Part shown: one piece after another, positions 6,416 to 14,234 of the stretch
How the letters are laid out: every line of letters starts with the position of its first letter
Position numbering within the stretch: position 1 is the stretch's first letter
Assembly (NCBI GenBank): GCA_905236385.1
Contig: CAJOOY010000005.1
Location: forward strand, 1 to 35,757
Reading direction: 5' to 3'
Length of the DNA: 35,757 nt
DNA from: an uncultured Spirochaetia bacterium
GTDB taxonomy: Bacteria > Spirochaetota > Spirochaetia > Sphaerochaetales > Sphaerochaetaceae
Program-made: the position numbers and the translations under genes
The notes under the pieces: model-generated
Database searches by the model: none
What the model saw: only the letters and a program-made list of their open reading frames with translations
Told to the model about the DNA's origin: nothing

Positions 6416-7627
6416 ATGGTTAAGAAAACTATTGTCGTTGTTTTCCTTGTTTTGATCACTGTCACAAGTGTTTTTGGACTCTCTTTGGAGTTTGACACAA
6501 GGATTACAAACGTTCAGATGCATCCTGACTTCTGGATGGGTATATTCCCAACATCTGTCTCTTATGCTGCAGGCACTGAAAGTCTTCAGGTTCTGCCGGA
6601 CAGAAAAACAGATCTGTTTCTTGAGCTGGGAACAGGAACACTTGCCAGAAAGATAACCAGAGACCCGGTTACAGGAGTTCCGCTTCTTCTGTCTGACACT
6701 GACTATGTTTATTATTTTGTAGACTTTCCTGATTATGATGTCATGTATGCAGGCTGGACTCTTGAGTTTTCTCAAGGAATCATTAAACCGAAGGGAACTG
6801 AAAAGGACTATCTGACTGTTTCTCTGGCTCTTGATGGAAAGTGGGAGATTTCTTTAAACCCAATTTTGCAGACTACAAACAGACTTGGTTCTCCGTTTGA
6901 TAACACTCCTTTTTATACAGAAGATGAGACTGTGACTTATGAGATAAACGGAACCCCTGACCTGGCAGGGGACAGAAACCTGGTTTACATGAACTACAGG
7001 GTCTCTGGTGTGATAGATAACCTTCTGTTGATTACAGGTAGCAGAAACGGAATTAAGGCAGAGTTTGAGTTTATCTGGGCTCCTGAGTATCTGAATTTTA
7101 CAAAAAAGACTGGTGGAAAGGCCTCTTTCTACAGATTCTGGGCTTACGCCAACGGTGGAACCATGATCATGCAGAAGAAGGATGAGAATGATAAGAACGT
7201 GGTCTCAGTGGGCTTCTCGTATGATGTAGAGTTCAGGTACCTGGATGGAAAGTATGTTCCTAAGTCAGCCGAAAAGCTCAAGGGTTCTATCTGGTTCTTT
7301 GAGCCTGAAAACATGACGTACCTGATTAGAGGAACGGCAAAGCTGGATCTGTACGGACCACAGTTTATGGGCTCCTGCATACCTCGTGTGTATGGATTCT
7401 TTGATTTCAGCTACGCCTGGGGAAAGTACAACAATGCTTCTTCTATGGAGACGGACTATATAGCCACCGGTAGCTTTGGAATCCACCTTGAGATAAAGCT
7501 CTTTGGGGCCTTGGCTCTGTACTATGAGATGGGAGACGTCTTCCTCCACACTGGAGATGACTCGGCCAGGTACACTGGTCTTAAGCATTCGGATGGGCTG
7601 AAGATAGCCATGGAACTGTCAATCTGA
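6416..7627 (+). CDS. Secreted/outer-membrane protein of unknown family (403 aa)
   Basis: It begins with a Sec signal peptide (MVKKTIVVVFLVLITVTSVFG, probable cleavage before LSLEF). The mature protein alternates short hydrophobic and polar stretches, is rich in Tyr, Phe and Gly, has many turns, and ends with a run of amphipathic strands (YIATGSFGIHLEIKLFGALALYYEMG), all of which suggests a beta-rich periplasmic or outer-membrane barrel protein. I recognise no family. The next gene, clpP-like, follows after 19 bases, so it is probably co-transcribed with clpP and lysS. The start is fixed by the signal peptide and by a promoter whose -10 ends six bases upstream. Confidence 0.7.
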   Translation: MVKKTIVVVFLVLITVTSVFGLSLEFDTRITNVQMHPDFWMGIFPTSVSYAAGTESLQVLPDRKTDLFLELGTGTLARKITRDPVTGVPLLLSDTDYVYYFVDFPDYDVMYAGWTLEFSQGIIKPKGTEKDYLTVSLALDGKWEISLNPILQTTNRLGSPFDNTPFYTEDETVTYEINGTPDLAGDRNLVYMNYRVSGVIDNLLLITGSRNGIKAEFEFIWAPEYLNFTKKTGGKASFYRFWAYANGGTMIMQKKDENDKNVVSVGFSYDVEFRYLDGKYVPKSAEKLKGSIWFFEPENMTYLIRGTAKLDLYGPQFMGSCIPRVYGFFDFSYAWGKYNNASSMETDYIATGSFGIHLEIKLFGALALYYEMGDVFLHTGDDSARYTGLKHSDGLKIAMELSI

Positions 7628-7646
7628 CAGAAAAATAGAGGTTGAA

Positions 7647-8228
7647 ATGATTTACAACGACGAAGAGAAGAAAGAGGAAAAAAAGGCTCCGGCTGCTCCT
7701 AATGAGAAGCTGTTGAAGACACGAAGCATCCTGCTCAGTGGAGAGATCAACAAGGAAAGTGCAGACGCATTTGTCAAGGACTTGCTTGTGCTTGAGAACG
7801 AGAGCAGCGAGCCTGTTAAGGTTTTCATAAATTCGCCTGGGGGCGATGTAGATGCCGGTTTTGCCATCTTTGACATGGTCCGGTTTGTCTCCTGCCCTGT
7901 AACCATGGTGGGTATGGGCTTGGTGGCCAGTGCCGCAGCTCTGATTCTTCTTGCAGTTCCCGCTGAGAGGAGAGTTGGGCTACCAAACTCTTCATACCTC
8001 ATTCACCAGCCTCTGAGCCAGATGAAGGGGAACGCTACAGAGATAGAGATTCACGCAAAGCAGCTTGAGAAGATAAAGGCAAAGATAAACGCTATTATAA
8101 GCGAGCAGACAAACAGAAGTGTTGAGTCGGTTTCCCTTGATACGGACAGGGACTATTGGCTGGATGCTGAAGAGGCAGTTAAGTACGGTCTTATCAGCAG
8201 GATTGTGAAAAATAGAGAAGAAATATAA
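7647..8228 (+). CDS. clpP: ClpP-family serine protease (ClpP2-like paralogue)
   Basis: A 193-residue ClpP: the NSPGGDV oxyanion-side motif (62-68), the catalytic triad Ser95 (in VASAA), His120 (in LIHQP) and Asp165 (in SLDTDRD), and the C-terminal AEEAVKYGLISRI. It forms the proteolytic chamber used with ClpX or ClpA-type unfoldases in the cytoplasm. It differs from the canonical enzyme in having VASAAALIL where ClpP1 usually has AASMGAFLL, and a charged Lys/Glu-rich N-terminal tail (residues 7-13) in place of the typical axial-loop sequence, so I take it as the second paralogue often found in spirochaetes. AGAGG precedes the ATG. It sits 14 bases upstream of lysS. Confidence 0.85.
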   Translation: MIYNDEEKKEEKKAPAAPNEKLLKTRSILLSGEINKESADAFVKDLLVLENESSEPVKVFINSPGGDVDAGFAIFDMVRFVSCPVTMVGMGLVASAAALILLAVPAERRVGLPNSSYLIHQPLSQMKGNATEIEIHAKQLEKIKAKINAIISEQTNRSVESVSLDTDRDYWLDAEEAVKYGLISRIVKNREEI

Positions 8229-8242
8229 TCAGGTGGTGGAAA

Positions 8243-9808
8243 ATGGAACAGTCGGTACATTGGGCGGATATATACGCCGATAAAATCATAAGGGAGAAGG
8301 GTCCGAAGGAGCTCTACACATGTGCTTCAGGAATTACGCCGTCGGGCACCGTGCATATTGGAAATTTCAGAGAGATTATCTCTGTGGATCTGGTTGTCAG
8401 GGCCCTCAGACGCAAGGGCTGCAACGTGCGCTTTATCTACTCGTGGGACAACTATGATGTTTTCAGAAAGGTGCCGAAAAACATGCCTGAGCAGGAGAAG
8501 CTGGCCACCTTCCTGCGTAAGCCCATAACACTTGTGCCGGACACAACCGGCAGGGCTGAGAACTACGCCAGGGGAAATGAACTTGACGTGGAAGAAAAGC
8601 TTCCGCTTGTGGGCATTTACCCAGAGTACCTCTACCAGGCTCAGCGCTACAGAAGCTCGCTGTACGCAGAGCAGATGAAGCTGGCTCTTGAAAAGAAGAG
8701 TGAGATAATTGAGATACTCAACCAGTACAGAACCACACCGCTGGATGATTCCTGGTGGCCAATAGCTGTTTTCAGTTCTTTCACAGATAAGGACAACACC
8801 ACCATTCTTTCATGGGACGGCGAGTACGGAATAACCTACAGGGATAACGACCTGGATAAGGTTGAAACCATAGACATGAGGACTACTCCGTACACAAAGC
8901 TTCACTGGAGAGTTGACTGGCCCATGAGATGGGTTTATGAAGGTGTTGATTTTGAGCCGGCAGGTAAGGACCATCACAGCCAGGGCGGTAGTTTTGACAC
9001 TTCCAGACAGGTTGTCGAGCTCTTCGGCGGACACGCTCCTGTTTCCTTCCAGTATGACTTTATTTCAATCAAGGGCCGCGGTGGAAAGATTTCTTCCTCA
9101 AGCGGAGAGGTTGTCAGCCTTGGGGACGTGCTTGAAGTCTACACACCTGAAATAACCAGATACATGTTTGCTTCAACTAGACCTAACACTGAGTTCTCCA
9201 TCTCCTTTGACCTGGATGTTCTGAAAATCTATGAGGACTACGACAACTGCGAGAGACGCTACTTTGGACTTCTGCCAGTGAACGACAAGAAGAGGGAGCA
9301 GGAGAGAAGGATTTATGAACTAAGCCAGGTTGGTGAGGTCCCGTCTACTCCAAGCTACCAGATTCCGTTCAGGCATTTGTGCAACCTGCTGCAGATAAAC
9401 GGTGGAGATATTGAGGCAGTTATCTCTTCATTTACAGATATCAAGGAAGACCAGGTTGAGAGGCTGAGAACCAGGTGCCGTTGTGCATGGGCCTGGATTA
9501 CTCAATTCAGCCCTGAGGACTTCCGCTTTGCTCTGGCTGGGGATAATGATGAAAAGATCTCTCTCACAGAGGCCGAGAACAAGGGTGTTAAGGCTCTTTG
9601 TAAGAAGGTCAGTGAGTGGGACGGAGAAGATGAGAAAGATCTGGCCCAGAGAATCTATGACAGCGCAGCAGAAGCCGGGATTGAGCCCACTGAGCTCTTC
9701 CCGGCTGTGTACAGGGTTCTGATTGGAAAAGAGAAAGGCCCTAAGCTTGCTCTGTTCATAAAGACGGTTGGAAAAGAGAGAATTTGTAAGATTCTTAGCC
9801 GCTATTAA
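8243..9808 (+). CDS. lysS: Class I lysyl-tRNA synthetase
   Basis: A 521-residue class I LysRS, the type found in archaea, spirochaetes and some alphaproteobacteria, unrelated in fold to the class II enzyme of most bacteria. HIGN (38-41) is the class I nucleotide-binding motif and KISSSSG (282-288) stands in for KMSKS. GRGGK just before it and DPAGKDHH-like FEPAGKDHHSQGG (about 238-249) are characteristic of the family. It charges tRNA-Lys. AGGTGG precedes the ATG, and the close spacing to clpP suggests co-transcription. It converges with era, whose stop lies 11 bases past the lysS stop, and no hairpin terminator is visible between them. Confidence 0.93.
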   Translation: MEQSVHWADIYADKIIREKGPKELYTCASGITPSGTVHIGNFREIISVDLVVRALRRKGCNVRFIYSWDNYDVFRKVPKNMPEQEKLATFLRKPITLVPDTTGRAENYARGNELDVEEKLPLVGIYPEYLYQAQRYRSSLYAEQMKLALEKKSEIIEILNQYRTTPLDDSWWPIAVFSSFTDKDNTTILSWDGEYGITYRDNDLDKVETIDMRTTPYTKLHWRVDWPMRWVYEGVDFEPAGKDHHSQGGSFDTSRQVVELFGGHAPVSFQYDFISIKGRGGKISSSSGEVVSLGDVLEVYTPEITRYMFASTRPNTEFSISFDLDVLKIYEDYDNCERRYFGLLPVNDKKREQERRIYELSQVGEVPSTPSYQIPFRHLCNLLQINGGDIEAVISSFTDIKEDQVERLRTRCRCAWAWITQFSPEDFRFALAGDNDEKISLTEAENKGVKALCKKVSEWDGEDEKDLAQRIYDSAAEAGIEPTELFPAVYRVLIGKEKGPKLALFIKTVGKERICKILSRY

Positions 9809-9819
9809 TTTTTTAGATT

Positions 9820-10716
9820 CTACTCCCGCGTCTCTCTGAAGACGCTCAGGAGTATGCTGTCGTTGCTCTTCCACTTTGAGTTGACTCTGACCCTTAGGTC
9901 CAGCTCAAGAGAGGAAGAGGGGAAAATCCGCCTGATTTCCTTGAAGGATTGAATGCGGATTTTTTTTATGTTCTCTCCGCCTTTTCCAACAAGAATTCCC
10001 TTCTGGCTGTCTCGCTCAACGGTTATGAAGGCTCTTATCCAGACCTTGTTTTCTTCCTTGTTGTACTCTAAGTCCGCCAGTTCCACAAAGATTGAGTGCG
10101 GAATCTCGGCCCTCACCGAGTTCATGGCTTTTTCCCTGATAATCTCTGAGATCCTGAACTCAAGGTTCTGGTCCGTTCTGGCCTCTTCGCCGTAGAGCAT
10201 GGGCCCCTCTGGAGCTGTCTTGAAGAGCTCAATCAGCAGTTCATCTATTCCCTGATCCTCGGAAGCGGAAATCTCAAGGATGGTTCTTCCTCCCATGTTC
10301 TCTTCAAGCCAGGCTCTGGCCTTTTCCTTCTGCCTGTCTGTCAGTATGTCTGTTTTGTTTATGCAGCAGATAACGGGAACCTTGAGGGTGGAGAGCAGGT
10401 CTCTGATAGCGTTCTCCTCGTCTCCGGGGGCGCGGGTTGCGTCCAAGAGGTAAAGTACGCTGTCGCACTCTTCCAGGCTCTCACGAGCAATATCCAACAT
10501 GTGCTTATTAAACTTCTTTTCCGATATGTGGTACCCCGGTGTATCGGTGAAGATAATCTGGCCCCTTGAGTCAGTGTAGATGCCCCTGATTGCGTTTCTG
10601 GTGGTGTTCGGGGTGGGAGAAGTGATAGAAACCTTACTTTCACAGATAGTGTTGATCAAGGTTGATTTTCCCACCGATGGGCGTCCGATTACAGCTGTTG
10701 TTGCGCACTTTGTCAT
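9820..10716 (-). CDS. era: GTPase Era
   Basis: Start set at ATG 10716 (298 aa, the normal Era length); the upstream part of the open frame is low-complexity and would overlap the divergent gene. G1 GRPSVGKST (11-19), G3 DTPG (58-61), G4 NKTD (120-123), and a C-terminal KH domain with GKGG (244-247) identify it. Era binds the 3' end of 16S rRNA and assists 30S maturation at the membrane or cytoplasm. The promoter has its -10 exactly 7 bases before the start codon, so the mRNA is predicted to be leaderless. It is divergent from an EEP-family lipoprotein gene with only 67 bases between the two start codons. Confidence 0.95.
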   Translation of the reverse strand: MTKCATTAVIGRPSVGKSTLINTICESKVSITSPTPNTTRNAIRGIYTDSRGQIIFTDTPGYHISEKKFNKHMLDIARESLEECDSVLYLLDATRAPGDEENAIRDLLSTLKVPVICCINKTDILTDRQKEKARAWLEENMGGRTILEISASEDQGIDELLIELFKTAPEGPMLYGEEARTDQNLEFRISEIIREKAMNSVRAEIPHSIFVELADLEYNKEENKVWIRAFITVERDSQKGILVGKGGENIKKIRIQSFKEIRRIFPSSSLELDLRVRVNSKWKSNDSILLSVFRETRE

Positions 10717-10723
10717 GGCAGAA

Positions 10724-10752
10724 AGTATAACTGTCTGGAGTGAAAAAAACAA
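10724..10752 (-). promoter_or_regulatory. Leaderless-type promoter of era
   Basis: On the minus strand TTGTTT (10747-10752), a 17-base spacer, TATACT (10724-10729), then 7 bases to ATG 10716. Spacing and hexamers are near consensus, and there is no room for a ribosome binding site in the predicted transcript. It lies inside the same 67-bp intergenic region as the signals of the divergent gene. Confidence 0.65.
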
Positions 10753-10762
10753 CGCATGGCCG

Positions 10763-10783
10763 CTTTGCGGCGTCTTTATTAGT
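10763..10783 (+). promoter_or_regulatory. Partial copy (21 bp) of a shared upstream element
   Basis: This stretch matches 19 of 21 bases of the element at 12223-12259 (its positions 16-36), with the shared core TTTGCGGCGTCTT. It abuts ATG 10784 directly. Its left end forms GCCGC-TTT-GCGGC (10759-10771) in this copy only. If CGTCTT acts as a -10, transcription would again start at the ATG, since seven bases separate them. Confidence 0.5.
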
Positions 10784-11695
10784 ATGAAGAAAATATTTGT
10801 TGTGTTTTTGGTTTCATCTTTCCTTTTCACTTCCTGCCCGGTGGACCTATCTTTGTCTGAAAAAGAGGACTCAATAGTCATCTGCTCGTGGAACGTGCAG
10901 AACCTCTTTGACGGGGTGGACAACGGAAACGAGTATGAAGAGTTTCTCACCTCTTCCGGGTGGAATGATAAACAGTACCGTGTGAGGCTTGCCAAGATAG
11001 AGACTGTCTTTGGTTACGGGGAACTTTCTTCTGCCTCTATTGTGGTTCTGAATGAGGTTGAGAATGAGGGCGTGGTTCAGGATATACTCTCTCTTTCTTC
11101 ATTCAAGAAGCGAGGATTCTCCTACTTTGCCTGCGCCGGGGAGGAAGGCGGGGCTATCAGGATAGCAGTCATCAGCCGGTATCCTATAGTCTCTGCCTTT
11201 GTGCACTCATCTGTTGGAATGAGGCCTGTGCTGGAAGTTAATTTTAACTTCTCAGGTCAAAGATTGTGTGTGCTGGCTGTTCATGCTAAGTCGAATCTGG
11301 GGGATCAGGAGGAAAACATCTCCCTCAGGGCAAAAACTGGAGAGATTATCGGGGGCGTGGCCTCCAGCGTGCAATCAGAAGACCCCGGGGCCGTGATTGC
11401 GGTGGCGGGTGACTACAACGAGTGCGCAGGAGATGGCAACGTGCTCAGGGGCGATCAAAGCTGGTACGTTTTCTGGGAGGATCAGTCTTTGTCCCTCTCT
11501 GCGCCGGGCAGCTACAGGTACAACGGGCAGTGGTTCACCTATGACAACATAGCCCTTTCTAGAGCAGCGGTGGACGCGGGCGTGGAAAGTGGTGGGATTT
11601 TGAGCACCATTTACGGGTACCCGGATTCTTTTTCTTCCCGGTTACTTAGTGGGGTTTCGGACCACTTTCCAGTTTGGGTTCGGCTTGAGCTTTAG
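10784..11695 (+). CDS. Lipoprotein of the endonuclease/exonuclease/phosphatase (EEP) family
   Basis: Start at ATG 10784 (303 aa); the longer open frame upstream is antisense to era. Residues 1-18 are a lipoprotein signal peptide with lipobox FTSC (Cys18), so the enzyme is anchored outside the cytoplasm. The EEP fold is shown by SWNVQNLFDG (35-44), VVLNEVEN with the metal-binding Glu, the HAK stretch after LAV, GDYNE (Asp-Asn pair) and SDHFPV near the C-terminus (catalytic Asp-His). Members cleave phosphodiester or phosphate bonds in DNA, RNA, phosphoinositides or sphingolipids. Substrate cannot be told here, but surface location suggests extracellular nucleic acid or host lipid. Its stop overlaps the stop of the convergent 162-aa gene by four bases. 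Confidence 0.85.
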   Translation: MKKIFVVFLVSSFLFTSCPVDLSLSEKEDSIVICSWNVQNLFDGVDNGNEYEEFLTSSGWNDKQYRVRLAKIETVFGYGELSSASIVVLNEVENEGVVQDILSLSSFKKRGFSYFACAGEEGGAIRIAVISRYPIVSAFVHSSVGMRPVLEVNFNFSGQRLCVLAVHAKSNLGDQEENISLRAKTGEIIGGVASSVQSEDPGAVIAVAGDYNECAGDGNVLRGDQSWYVFWEDQSLSLSAPGSYRYNGQWFTYDNIALSRAAVDAGVESGGILSTIYGYPDSFSSRLLSGVSDHFPVWVRLEL

Positions 11696-12180
11696 GCTTC
11701 TTTTAGGTTCCAACCCAGGGCTTTGTAGAGTTCTCTTTTGTGTCTTTTGATGAAAACTGAGGTGAAGGAGGCCTTCTCTTCCCCTGCGTGGAGCGAGAAG
11801 CCTTTTCTCCAGCCTACAACGGTTCCAAAGCCGACGGAGGTGATTTTCTCTATGGGCATGGACCACGCTTTTGAATACTTGCCTTTTACTTTTGTAATCA
11901 AAGTAACTTCTCCGTCAGAGAAGACCAGACGGCCTCTTTGCAAATCTGCTGAGACGTCTGGGAGGACCTTCCCGCAGAAAATATCAAAGTCCGGTTTCTT
12001 TCCCAAAAGGGAAGAGGCCTTCTTCTTGGAAACCCAGTAGGAGGCAACCCACAGCAGGGCCACAAGGACAAACATGAAGAAGTAAGTGCCCCAGTAAAGA
12101 GCGTCAGAAGGGAAGTACTGACGAGCAAATATTACAACTGCAAAAAGTACAAGAATTAGCGTTTTAATGATAGATTCCAT
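11692..12180 (-). CDS. Small membrane protein with a C-terminal PH-like region (162 aa)
   Basis: Two closely spaced hydrophobic helices (about residues 6-22 and 30-49) are followed by a basic KKK stretch and about 110 residues alternating in beta-strand style (GRLVFSDGEVTLITKVKG, IEKITSVGFGTVVGWRKGF), the pattern of bacterial PH-like domains that follow two membrane helices. No family can be named with confidence. The start ATG at 12180 is supported by TTTACA-17-TATCAT-7-ATG, a leaderless promoter. The gene converges on the EEP gene with overlapping stop codons and is divergent from the 652-aa lipoprotein gene. Confidence 0.65.
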   Translation of the reverse strand: MESIIKTLILVLFAVVIFARQYFPSDALYWGTYFFMFVLVALLWVASYWVSKKKASSLLGKKPDFDIFCGKVLPDVSADLQRGRLVFSDGEVTLITKVKGKYSKAWSMPIEKITSVGFGTVVGWRKGFSLHAGEEKASFTSVFIKRHKRELYKALGWNLKEA

Positions 12181-12187
12181 GCTTTTT

Positions 12188-12216
12188 ATGATAAGGAAGG
12201 AACAAAAAACTGTAAA
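12188..12216 (-). promoter_or_regulatory. Leaderless-type promoter of the 162-aa membrane protein gene
   Basis: On the minus strand TTTACA (12211-12216), 17-base spacer, TATCAT (12188-12193), then 7 bases (AAAAAGC) to ATG 12180. Same geometry as era. Confidence 0.6.
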
Positions 12217-12222
12217 GGATTT

Positions 12223-12259
12223 TGCAAGGCTTGGGCACTTTGCGGCGTCTTAATAAGTG
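12223..12259 (+). promoter_or_regulatory. 37-bp shared upstream element, copy A
   Basis: It starts TGCAAGGCTTG, continues GCACTTTG and GCGTCTTA, and ends AAGTG. It is identical at 32 of 37 positions, without gaps, to 33029-33065 on the minus strand upstream of radC. The CACTT and AAGTG parts form an inverted repeat around the GCGTCTTA core. GGAG follows at about 12265 and the ATG is 16 bases past the element. It could be a promoter for an alternative sigma factor or a regulator site. Confidence 0.55.
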
Positions 12260-12275
12260 AAGACGGAGATTTGTT

Positions 12276-14234
12276 ATGAAGCGAGTGTTTCTTTCATGTG
12301 TTTTTGCTTTCAGTTTTTTATTATTTTCATGCGTCCAGGAGGCTGGGACGGCGACCATGCGGATTCTTCTCTATCAGGAAGAGAAGACTTTCAGTGTGAG
12401 CGAAACAGCCTTTGATATAACAAAGTACACCGTCACGGGCTCAGGCCCAGGCGGATCAGCCTTTACTGCTGACACTACCAGTTCCTCTCTTGTGCTTGAG
12501 GGGCTTCAGACTGGTTCGTGGTCTTTAAGTGCCAAAGCCTACAATTCTAAGGGGAAGGTTGTGGCCAGCGGTGAGGCTTCCGCCATTTTGAGTGCGGATA
12601 GCTCAAATGTTTCTCTTCCAGTAGTCCGTGTCTCAGGAACGGGAAAACTGGTACTCACCTTTAAGTGGGATGAGGCAGTTCTGAACCCTATGATTCGGGT
12701 TACTCTTATGCGCCCAGATGGGACTGTGTACGCTGTTTATGATAATTCTTACTCTTCTTATTCCACTACAAGCGGAACCTTTAAGCAGACAGCTTTACAA
12801 AGCGGGTTCTATGTTTTAACAGCAGAATTATTCAGTGGCTCCACCCGTTTGACAGGGGCTGTGGAAGCTGTGCAGATTTCTGGTAGTGAAACTACTGAAG
12901 GAACCATTTCTTTCTGCTCAAAAGACGACTACTCTTCATCTCTTTCTGAACTCTATATAGCTAGAACCGGGGACTCTCCGGTGCGTGGTCAGTTAAGTAG
13001 AACTCCAAGCACTCTCTCTTCGGGAGTTGAACAGTCCGTGTACTTAACTCTAACGGGTTCTTCTTTAACAGATAGAGAGACCTGCATAAGGTGGTACATG
13101 GACGGCTCTCTTATCTCTTCCGGCTCAACTGAAATCAGTTTTGTGCCCACCACTGGGTGGCACATAGTTAACGCTGTGGTGGTCTCTCCAAATGAGGGAC
13201 TGGCGGGCTCTGTCGGGTGGAAGTTCTACGCCCAGGCAGAGGGAACCAGTGGCTCAGTGGTTCTGAACGGGGAAGTTGATAGCTCTGGTTCGAATCTTAA
13301 GTGCTCTTCCACTTCCCTTGTCGGGGCTGTGGGAGAAGACAGGTATATAGTTATCTGCCCGGAGCTTGGAATCCTGCAGGTTGTTAAGGTCTACAACAGC
13401 ACTCTCATGCTGGAGAAGGTGTACAGGGACACGGATGAAGGCTTCTCTTGGCTTGGATTGTCTGATGGCTTGTACAGTAGCTGTGGCATGAATGAGTTTG
13501 CCGTTACGGACAGCGGGAAAAACATAAACCTTCTCTATCTGGACAACGGGGAGGTGAGGATTTGCACAAAAGACGCTGAAGAGATCAGATACAGTGGCTA
13601 CGCTCCTGCCTTCTCTGAAGAAATCCTGTCTTTAGACGTGGGGTGGATAGACCCAACTAATTCAATTATCGGTTTTGCCTGCTTCAAAGAGGCTTTTTTG
13701 GTTCTGAGTTTTGAGAAGGGGGTTCTAGTAAAGCAGAGTAGGTGTATATACCCAAGAAATGAAAAGTCTGTGATTTATGCCTCCAGTTTTGGAAGTGTTG
13801 TTGTCTGTGTCTCAGGCTCGGGGGAGTACTACAGCTGTGCCTACAAGGAAGGGCGGTTCTACGGGGTGTGGAAGAGCTGTGGCGTAAGTCTTACCTACGC
13901 TGAGCCGGTTAAGCTAGTCGGCTCCTCCTCTTTGGCAGAGGCCGGGGAGGGTAAGCTCTCCCTTTGGGTGTGTAGTTCAAGTAGGTGGATTTGCAGAAGC
14001 TCTTCAGATATCTGTCCGCTGTCTCTGGAGCGCAGCGTGGATGGAAAGTACCTGTACGCTTCAGATTTGAGCGGGAAACTGACAACTTACAGCATTTCCG
14101 ACTCTGGAATGAGGAAGATAAGCATTCTGGACACGGGGATGAGCCTGAAAACTCTGGTTGCAGGGAAGCGCGAGGTTCTGGGGCGCAAGGCAAATGGAGA
14201 GATAGTTCTTTTTTCTATAGCGGGAGGTAACTGA
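12276..14234 (+). CDS. Large lipoprotein with beta-sandwich and probable beta-propeller regions (652 aa)
   Basis: Lipoprotein signal peptide with Cys19 in LLFSC. Residues about 25-230 are Ser/Thr/Gly-rich beta-strand sequence resembling two Ig-like or invasin-type sandwiches. Residues about 240-325 (CIRWYMDGSLISSG, then GWHIVNAVVVSPNEG) resemble a PKD/Ig-like domain. Residues 330-650 hold spaced strand motifs ending in YLYASDLSGKLTTYS, suggestive of a propeller. No enzyme motif is visible; a surface or periplasmic binding role is possible. GGAG seven bases before ATG supports the start. It is the first gene of a three-gene unit: the next ATG overlaps its stop by one base. The shared 37-bp element lies directly upstream. 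Confidence 0.65.
   Translation: MKRVFLSCVFAFSFLLFSCVQEAGTATMRILLYQEEKTFSVSETAFDITKYTVTGSGPGGSAFTADTTSSSLVLEGLQTGSWSLSAKAYNSKGKVVASGEASAILSADSSNVSLPVVRVSGTGKLVLTFKWDEAVLNPMIRVTLMRPDGTVYAVYDNSYSSYSTTSGTFKQTALQSGFYVLTAELFSGSTRLTGAVEAVQISGSETTEGTISFCSKDDYSSSLSELYIARTGDSPVRGQLSRTPSTLSSGVEQSVYLTLTGSSLTDRETCIRWYMDGSLISSGSTEISFVPTTGWHIVNAVVVSPNEGLAGSVGWKFYAQAEGTSGSVVLNGEVDSSGSNLKCSSTSLVGAVGEDRYIVICPELGILQVVKVYNSTLMLEKVYRDTDEGFSWLGLSDGLYSSCGMNEFAVTDSGKNINLLYLDNGEVRICTKDAEEIRYSGYAPAFSEEILSLDVGWIDPTNSIIGFACFKEAFLVLSFEKGVLVKQSRCIYPRNEKSVIYASSFGSVVVCVSGSGEYYSCAYKEGRFYGVWKSCGVSLTYAEPVKLVGSSSLAEAGEGKLSLWVCSSSRWICRSSSDICPLSLERSVDGKYLYASDLSGKLTTYSISDSGMRKISILDTGMSLKTLVAGKREVLGRKANGEIVLFSIAGGN

Noticed and set aside
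10717-10995. N-terminal extension of Era by about 93 residues in the same open frame
   Set aside because: The extension lacks family similarity, crosses the divergent gene and its promoter, and Era of normal length starts at ATG 10716 with GRPSVGKST at the right distance.
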